Assembly (NCBI RefSeq): GCF_018991925.1
Contig: NW_024738608.1
Location: 1,976,187 to 2,040,186, forward strand
Direction of reading: 5' to 3'
Source of the DNA: Homarus americanus
Lineage: Eukaryota; Arthropoda; Malacostraca; Decapoda; Nephropidae
DNA length: 64,000 bases
The notes below the pieces were generated by a model. That model made no database searches. It was given only the letters and a program-made list of their open reading frames with translations, and was not told the DNA's origin. The position numbers and the translations under genes are program-made. Numbering within the stretch: the stretch's first letter is position 1; every line of letters begins with the position of its first letter. This document shows, one piece after another, positions 58,601 through 64,000 of the stretch.

Positions 58601-61600
58601 CCTGTCCCTAAAAGGTTCTATCTTCACACAGTCGAGGACGTAGTGTTCAAGTGTGTGGCCATATGTATGGCCACACACTTTACATTTAGTTTTGTTTACA
58701 TCTGCTTGAGGAACATACTGCCAAAGGTACTTGTATCCTAACCTTAATCTAGCGGTTACAACATCTTGTGATCTTGTTACTTGCTCCATATACATGTTTC
58801 ACTTGATACATATCATCATGGTAAACTGTGGATCGACTAGTGCCTATTTGCACTTGTCGACTTGCGTCAAACTCCTCAATAAGTTCTTTCCTAATTACAG
58901 TTTTAAGGGTTCTTTTTGACAGACCCAAATTGTATTCCACGGTGTCTTTGTTAGACGCGAGTTTGGCGAGGGCATCAACTGTCATGTTTTGAGGCCTATG
59001 TGAGAGGGGATCCACAACAGTGTAGGGTGGCATGAGGGGAGGGTCACTTACCATTGTTTAGGGACACTGCCGTTACCTTTACTCCCACACGGAAGGGAAT
59101 AAGATTTAAGACGCCCTAAACGGAGTATATCGCCTTTAAGTAGCAGTTTTATTGGTAAAGGCAGAAGTTGTATAGGAGTTGAGCGATTTATGTACAGTTT
59201 ATCAGTGGCTGGCGGGAGTAACAACTCCTGTAACAACTCAATTGACTGAATACTTCATTTGCCATCTACTGATGTAATTTGACCATATTTTAACACCAAA
59301 AATAAACCCATTCATTTTTATAAACAAACATTGAAAACGATGCAATCCTTAGTTTGGGTGATGGAAATTGTCATCTGTAAGCTTTATGCCAAATTGTGAA
59401 GTTGAGTACAAACTGGAAAAGTCCGTCCTGTCATCAGGGATGACAGCGTTAGTAATTGTATTAACAGCTGAGGCAACTGGTATGCGGCTGCAGATTGTGG
59501 CTACTATTTAGGTTACGACCGCTCACAGGAGGGTAACCCCGTGGTGCTAAGAGATGAAGGGCCTTCCCTTCTGCGTCTGCCCGCCCTCCATCTGGAGGAC
59601 TTGTAATTACATTTTTTAGCACGAAAGACGATTCTTCCCTTTTCCCCATACACCTCGCTGCCCCCTGCCCATTATCATGTGCTGGGCCGTCATAAGTAGA
59701 CCGTTATGGGAAGAGATGAACCTTCAACGATAACTTTAGTTTGGGAAGATCTTTCAAAACTGGTATTTCGCGTAGGTTGAAATGAAACTATTTATAGTTG
59801 ACGTGAGTTATTTAATGCCAATAAATTGTTGAATTTTACTTTCTAATTATCTCCCGAATAATAATTTACTTGTTGAGCGGGAAAGTAATAAGTTGCAGTG
59901 CTATTTATACCTACCTACATACCCTAGTCTAGTAAACACACAACCAGAGCGCGCCACCGTAACATACTTTGTCGTGTCGGATCAACTCTTAATTCTTCGA
60001 TTTAAAGGAGTGCGGTAAACATAAACTGTACTTGATATTTACTCTGGCGATGAGGAAGGATGATTAGAAAGCGGATTTAAGCTGCGGCGTAAGCGACGAG
60101 CACTAGACTGAAGTAAGCTTAAATCCGTGATGTTGAAGTGAGGACTGAAGAGATGGGGGAGGGAGGGGAAAGACCAAAGAAGGGATGAGGGAGGGAGGGG
60201 AAAGACCAAAGAAGGGATGAGGGAGAGGGATAGTCTGAAAACTGAGCGAGGGAAAGACCAAAGACTGAGTGGGGGAGAGGAGGGGGGGTTGGATGAAAGG
60301 GAACAAAGTGGACGAGTAGAGTATGTAGCCGCGTGTACTCTACTGACCTTGCGTGTGCTAAACTGTGCTGTATCAGTGTGGTATAGGCGTAATAAACGTA
60401 CAAGAGTTGACCGTACATAATTATAAACTTTAGGTGGTCTTGACTTAAGGGGGTGAATGTCTCCAAACACAGAATTCACTTTCTAGACACTGAAGGTTCG
60501 GGCAAGTCTGAAATGCCCATCATTAATTTTATATCCTGCAGCTCGACAAAAGTTGAGTTATTTTTTAATTAACTACGATGTTTGGTTTTCGCGTAGTTTT
60601 TTGTAATTCTTAATTTAAATTTGGAAAATGAAAAAAAAATGGTAATACCTGGGTACATCTTTTGTTTTTAATGGCAAGTAAATAACCTCTCTTCCTCTTC
60701 TTCCTTCTTCTTCGTCTTCCCCCTCTTCTTCTTCGTCTTCCACCTCCCCCTCTTCTTCTTCGTCTTCCACCTCCCCCTCTTCTTCGTCTTCCCTCTTCTT
60801 GGAAAAGGAATAATTTTTGCATTTAGGTCATACAGGTTGAACCACCCGTTGGGATGGAGGGAAGATCACAGAATAATTTGTATTGTAAAATGAAGTGGTT
60901 TAATTTTCTTAACATTTTATATGCTTGGTGTCGCTTTTGTTGTTACAATAAGTCCTGTTCTTTAAAACGAAAATTGGTTTCAAAAGTAAGAATAAAAAGT
61001 TTAGATTTCGACAGCGTGTGGCGCTCCGTGGCTTTATTGGAATGCAAGAGTAGTTGAATAGTTAATTTCTAGATGTAATTGGAATAGAATACGGTTTGAA
61101 GAGCGTGAATGAGAGCGTTTGATGTTGTAACTACTTAATTGGTTTGTTACGGAGCGCTGACGAGACTGTTGCTACTACAGAGTGGGGAAGATGTCGGCAT
61201 TAGTCAGGTAGTCCTCTTATATTACCGACTTAACTTGTGTAATTGTTCAGACGGTGTTGTATAGTGTCGAGGTGAAGGACCCTTGCATATTGAAGTAAAG
61301 GGACACCTGAAGAGACGCCCCCAGCTGGTTTCGCCTGGAAGAGGAGACGCCCCCAGCTGGTTTCGCCTGGAAGAGGAGACGCCCCCAGCTGGTTTCGCCT
61401 GGAAGAGGGGACGCCCCCAGCTGGTTTCGCCTGGAAGAGGGGACGCCCCCAGCTGGTTTCGCCTGGAAGAGGGGACGCCCCCAGCTGGTTTCGCCTGGAA
61501 GAGGGGACGCCCCCAGCTGGTTTCGCCTGGAAGAGGGGACGCCCCCAGCTGGTTTCGCCTGGAAGAGGGGACGCCCCCAGCTGGTTTCGCCTGGAAGAGG

Positions 61601-63381
61601 GGACGCCCCCAGCTGGTTTCGCCTGGAAGAGGGGACGCCCCCAGCTGGTTTCGCCTGGAAGAGGGGACGCCCCCAGCTGGTTTCGCCTGGAAGAGGGGAC
61701 GCCCCCAGCTGGTTTCGCCTGGAAGAGGGGACGCCCCCAGCTGGTTTCGCCTGGAAGAGGGGACGCCCCCAGCTGGTTTCGCCTGGAAGATCAAATCGCC
61801 TAACCTAATCCACTCGGGTAACGATAGGATGGTTAATCTTCAGGCAAGTCTAATCTTAGCAGTTAGAGAAAAAATTAGAAAATTCGTTAATCTAAGTAAT
61901 ATTGGCACCACTAACAATAATCCCTAACGTGTCATCCGATTCCAAATTTCCTACTCCAGTATTCATTGGGGCGCCTGTATCTTGTGACCCGAGATGATCA
62001 AAAATTGTGGTTTTAACCGTGACAAATTCTCTTCCTCTGCGAAGTCCTCAGATTTTTTTAGTTTGGTATATTCGGTTGTGTTTACTCTTCAACCTAAATT
62101 ATTAAAATGTCTGAAAAGTGTTCCAGGTCTAACCATAAACACTGGTAAAGCGCCACTGATCATGATGTAGCGCGCACAATCTGCACTGAAACGGTTAGAA
62201 AATTACCTTCTCGAGAATATTTAGCGTGGACGTCATAACTAAGTTTTCCCTCATTGCCGTAGTTATGTTGCGTTAAGTAATAACTTCCTGAATGTGTTGC
62301 AGTACCTGTGTGGCCAGACTTGGGACACCCGTGCCTGGGCCTGCTGCTCTCTCCACACACTTGTGAACGCTCTCGTCGCCTACAAGGACAGAAAAAGCTC
62401 CCCTGAAGACCGTGATGAGAATGATAAAGGTGAGGTTGTAGAGTGTAGAGGACAAACTTAAAGCACGATTGCTCCCAGTTCACCCAACTGTAAATGAAAA
62501 TAGGAAGTGAAGGAAGGCGGTCGGGTGCAGTACTGGCCCTGTTACATCCTTGTGTAACGTAGGCATAGTATACAGTGTGCTGTATCCACTGTCCCTGCAG
62601 GCAGAGGGGCAGTTATTCCTATGGGACCCACTTTCAATTGTTAAAAATCCAAACTTCTTAATTCATGGATGCTTTCGTGACGTTTTTTACTATTATGGAA
62701 TCTTTGATACCATTTGGAGGTGGTGGGTGTGGGTAATGCTGAAAGGACCTCTGGTATCGAGTAGGGTCATAATTATTGATGTACCCTCCTTTTGATGTTG
62801 TATCTGGCGCTACCATGACCACTAATTATTATTGTTCGTGGAATGTTTCTAATGTAGATCTTAAAGCTTAAGCACTCCATGCTCTGTGTTGCATGCTATT
62901 TTGTATTTCATTCCTAATGAGCGTACACCTAGAACGGAATTGTATAAACCGCACTAGTTTGAGCGATAAGTGAATTCTCGTTAAACTACAGAAGCAAAAA
63001 ATTATGTAACTTAAACCGCATCCATTTACTTTTTCTCGACAGCTGTGATTATCAACATCAACTTCAGAATGCAGATGGAAAACAAGGCACCAGACGCAGA
63101 GTTGTATAAATACAGGCTGTCCTTCAACCCGTCTGACGCCCACGTGAGCTTTGACGACCCCGGCCACGAGGACAAGCTTGGCCTGCCTGACCACTACGAC
63201 AGTAAGCGACTCGAAGCTATTGAACTTTGTACATCTATTTGCAAGCCCGTCACAATTTCTTCATAACTTGCTCATCTTCATTTTTTTGTTACAGGTGAAC
63301 GTGGTAATGAGCTAGTAGACTCGCTCCTCATCACGACAGAAGCAAATGACATTAAAAAGAGACTCCGGCGAGATGCTACAA
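52490..63381 (+). CDS. Secreted protein with two clip-like domains (spliced, 3' end outside window)
   Basis: Six exons (52,490-52,678; 54,130-54,243; 56,146-56,334; 62,303-62,429; 63,043-63,201; 63,295-63,381) join in one frame of 288 codons with no stop; all introns are GT-AG. Residues 1-16 are a signal peptide (MLLLVAVMCAGGGAWA). Knot 1 is C25-x5-C31-x5-C37-x29-C67-G-x9-C78-C79; knot 2 is C133-x5-C139-x5-C145-x21-C167-G-x9-C178-C179. This C-C-C-CG-CC order is that of arthropod clip domains, which precede serine-protease domains of immune and developmental cascades and bind partners. A Thr/Pro/Ser linker with N-glycosylation sites at 81 and 102 (also 57) lies between. Residues 207-288 are unrecognised, acidic, and end at a furin-like RLRR (282-285). 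It could be a clip protease, a masquerade-like pseudo-protease or another proprotein; the decisive exons are missing. Confidence 0.72.
52679..54129 (+). other. Intron, 1,451 bp
   Basis: GT-AG, no repeats or other genes seen. Minus-strand frames at 53,146-53,443 are not supported. Confidence 0.6.
54130..54243 (+). CDS. Exon: second half of clip-like knot 1
   Basis: 114 bases, phase 0 to 0; acceptor GCGTTACAG, donor CAG/GTAAGT. Codes YYVCGHAVGSEGTVCC (Cys 4-6) and a Thr/Pro-rich linker with NKT. Confidence 0.78.
54244..56145 (+). other. Intron, 1,902 bp, hosting a foldback MITE
   Basis: GT-AG. Contains the element at 54,738-54,885. The rest is unique. Confidence 0.6.
54738..54885. mobile_element. 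Tc1/mariner-like foldback MITE, 148 bp
   Basis: Begins TACAGTCGCCCAAAAAAG and ends CTTTTTTGAGTGACTGTA. The outer 34 bases pair with two mismatches and pairing continues inward (CGAACCA, then CGAAGC), so nearly the whole element folds on itself. TA lies at both borders. It shares its inner part with the element at 16,075-16,213. Confidence 0.8.
56146..56334 (+). CDS. Exon: linker and first half of clip-like knot 2
   Basis: 189 bases, the same length as the exon at 52,490; phase 0 to 0. Acceptor CCGAATGCAG, donor AAG/GTAAAT. Codes NSTTEGESEVVEPW, a His/Ser/Arg stretch, then CPHSSVCTPATVC (Cys 1-3). Confidence 0.72.
56405..56480. mobile_element. Palindromic element fragment (copy 4)
   Basis: CTCCTGATGATTAACC, then CCTAACC/CTTAACCTAA, then CCCAAGCTGATTTAAGTC: the same blocks as the element at 41,543 but rearranged or truncated. 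Confidence 0.4.
58560..58990 (-). pseudogene. I-like LINE RNase H/zinc-tail fragment
   Basis: On minus, VDALAKLASNKDTVEYNLGL (end of the RNase H domain, including the final catalytic Asp region) leads through a frame change near 58,780 to ARLRLGYKYLWQYVP and CKVCGHTYGHTLEHYVLDC, the same C-terminal zinc tail as in the elements at 34.7 and 41.3 kb. RT is absent. It lies antisense in the intron. Confidence 0.8.
60140..60300. repeat. About 32-bp purine-rich repeat, 2-4 copies
   Basis: Two good copies of GGGAAAGACCAAAGAAGGGA followed by TGAGGGAGGGA, then two diverged copies with GAGGGAAAGACCAAAGACTG. Confidence 0.8.
60685..60800. repeat. CTT/CTTCGT-rich compound repeat
   Basis: About 36-bp units holding CCTCTTCTTCTTCGTCTTCC and CACCTCCC; two to three copies. 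Minus-strand Arg/Gly frames are artefacts. Confidence 0.85.
61314..61790. repeat. 32-bp tandem array, 15 copies, stop-free in all frames
   Basis: Units contain GACGCCCCCAGCTGGTTTCG followed by CCTGGAAGAGG. Copies are essentially identical except A/G in the first units and one missing tail in the last. No frame on either strand holds a stop, so it gives 32-residue periodic peptides on both strands (for example QLVSPGRGDAPSWF). Its reverse complement resembles the palindromic-element terminus: CTTCCAGGCGAAACCAGCTG against CTTCAGGTGAAATAAGCTGG. Confidence 0.95.
61770..61850. mobile_element. Palindromic element (copy 5), joined to the 32-bp array
   Basis: GCCTGGAAGATCAAATCGCC, then CTAACCTAATCC, then GGTTAATCTTCAGGCAAGTC: left end (also the last array unit), telomere-like core and right end. 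Confidence 0.55.
62303..62429 (+). CDS. Exon: second half of clip-like knot 2
   Basis: 127 bases, phase 0 to 1; acceptor GTGTTGCAG, donor AAAG/GTGAGG. Codes YLCGQTWDTRAWACC (Cys 4-6) and a charged KDRKSSPEDRDENDK stretch. Its start matches exon 54,130 (YYVCG) in phase and position. Confidence 0.76.
62430..63042 (+). other. Intron, 613 bp
   Basis: GT-AG; nothing else recognised. Confidence 0.6.
63043..63201 (+). CDS. Exon: uncharacterised segment
   Basis: 159 bases, phase 1 to 1; acceptor TTTCTCGACAG, donor A/GTAAGC. Codes VIININFRMQMENKAPDAEL and then an acidic FDDPGHEDKLG-type stretch. No domain recognised. Confidence 0.7.
63295..63381 (+). CDS. Exon: segment ending in a furin-like site
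   Basis: 87 bases, phase 1 to 1; preceded by a T-rich tract and TTACAG after an intron of only 93 bases; donor A/GTGAGT. Codes ERGNELVDSLLITTEANDIK then KRLRRDAT. RLRR fits the R-x-K/R-R furin motif, so the secreted precursor may be cut here. Confidence 0.68.
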
Positions 63382-64000
63382 GTGAGTTCTGAAGGGAAAT
63401 GCCCAACTACTTTTAGATTAGCATGGTTTAAACGTATCCCCTAGAACACTGGACAGTAAAGGTCTTAACACCGTAATAATAAGCTGACAATGGTATAAAA
63501 TAGGTCAAACCCAAAAGACTTAATTTTTATTAGCTATGCCTTAAAATTTTATTAATTTTGAGAAAATGGAGACGTACGTGATTGAGATTTGTTTCAACTG
63601 CCAATATCGTTAATTACTGTAGTGTTTTAAGCTCTAATCTCGCTTTATTAATTGACAATGATTCTACAATAGTCGCTTAAGCTTGATCTGGGTGATACTT
63701 GGAAATCTGAGAATTTTGAGTAGAGAATGTCCTTTACATCCTAATTAATTATTCAATGTTAACTTTATTCTAAACGCTAATGGACATATCCTTTACATAA
63801 CTATCGAGTAAGCTCGAGGGTAAGCAAGTTTGCAAATTGGCTGCGGCAGGTTTCTTTGATTTTGGCCATTTTAGTTATCGGGTGGGGGAACTCTTCTATT
63901 ACTTGGAAAATCTACTAAATCGGGCAAACTGGTGGAGCTTCCCCAGGTATAGTACTGTACTGTACTCTACTCTACTCTTAAACTAATTAGCTATGGGTCA
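63382..64000 (+). other. Intron running out of the window
   Basis: Begins GTGAGT. No further exon recognised before the end. Confidence 0.55.

Larger units (their letters stand above)
56335..62302 (+). other. Intron, 5,968 bp, with several repeats
   Basis: GT-AG. It contains a partial palindromic element (56,405-56,480), an antisense LINE fragment (58,560-58,990), GA-rich and CTT-rich tracts, and a 32-bp array (61,314-61,790). Confidence 0.6.

Noticed and set aside
59048..59236. Upstream continuation of the LINE fragment at 58.6-59.0 kb
   Set aside because: The peptide shows no RT or RNase H motif, so the fragment border is placed near 58,990.
61222..61927. Long open frames on both strands with a 32-residue peptide repeat
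   Set aside because: The 32-bp unit lacks stops in every frame, so open frames on both strands are expected without any protein.

Overview
The window is eukaryotic and looks like a decapod crustacean (lobster, crayfish, crab or shrimp lineage). The reasons are: degenerate arthropod telomere-type TTAGG/CCTAA pentamers scattered through it, a very high load of micro- and minisatellites, CR1-like and I-like LINE fragments ending in short tandem tails (including an 8-bp TTCTTATG tail), and a gene with GT-AG introns of 0.1 to 9 kb. There are no bacterial operons, tRNA or rRNA genes that I can support.

Layout. Positions 1-30,500 are repeats: a small hAT-type element with a perfect 8-bp target duplication (122-394); a 19-bp minisatellite (1.29-4.16 kb) split by a CR1-like LINE; telomere-like DNA; a 23-bp minisatellite (6.5-8.25 kb); a short array grown from the end of a palindromic element (8.5-8.77 kb); a 20-bp minisatellite (9.06-13.47 kb) interrupted by a decayed LINE reverse transcriptase; a second CR1-like LINE end with a 35-bp target duplication (14.3-14.9 kb); and a 31-bp satellite of about 150 units (22.2-26.8 kb) with related satellites at 21.2 and 22.0 kb. 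Two adjacent LINE 3' ends with clear target duplications sit at 29.19-29.82 kb. Positions 30.5-42.9 kb hold a Tc1/mariner-like MITE, a structurally complete but coding-dead I-like LINE (34,596-40,370, minus strand, 12-bp target duplications, ORF1 zinc knuckles, endonuclease, RT, RNase H), another I-like LINE 3' end, and a palindromic element with a CCTAA core.

From about 42.97 kb to the end the window holds the 5' part of one plus-strand gene. Six coding exons (52,490-63,381) join without a stop into a secreted protein of at least 288 residues: a signal peptide, two clip-like six-cysteine knots of identical Cys spacing (except one loop), an uncharacterised acidic segment and a furin-like RLRR site. 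The first knot and the second knot are each split by a phase-0 intron at the same place, so the exon pair was probably duplicated. A likely 5' exon ends exactly at its only ATG (43,171-43,173). The 3' end, and therefore whether a protease domain follows, lies outside the window.

The most novel pattern is a short palindromic element family, with termini like CCCCAGCTTATTTCACCTGA, seen at 6.2, 8.5, 41.5, 56.4 and 61.8 kb. Its terminus appears to have been amplified independently into two tandem arrays (8,577-8,765 and 61,314-61,790).
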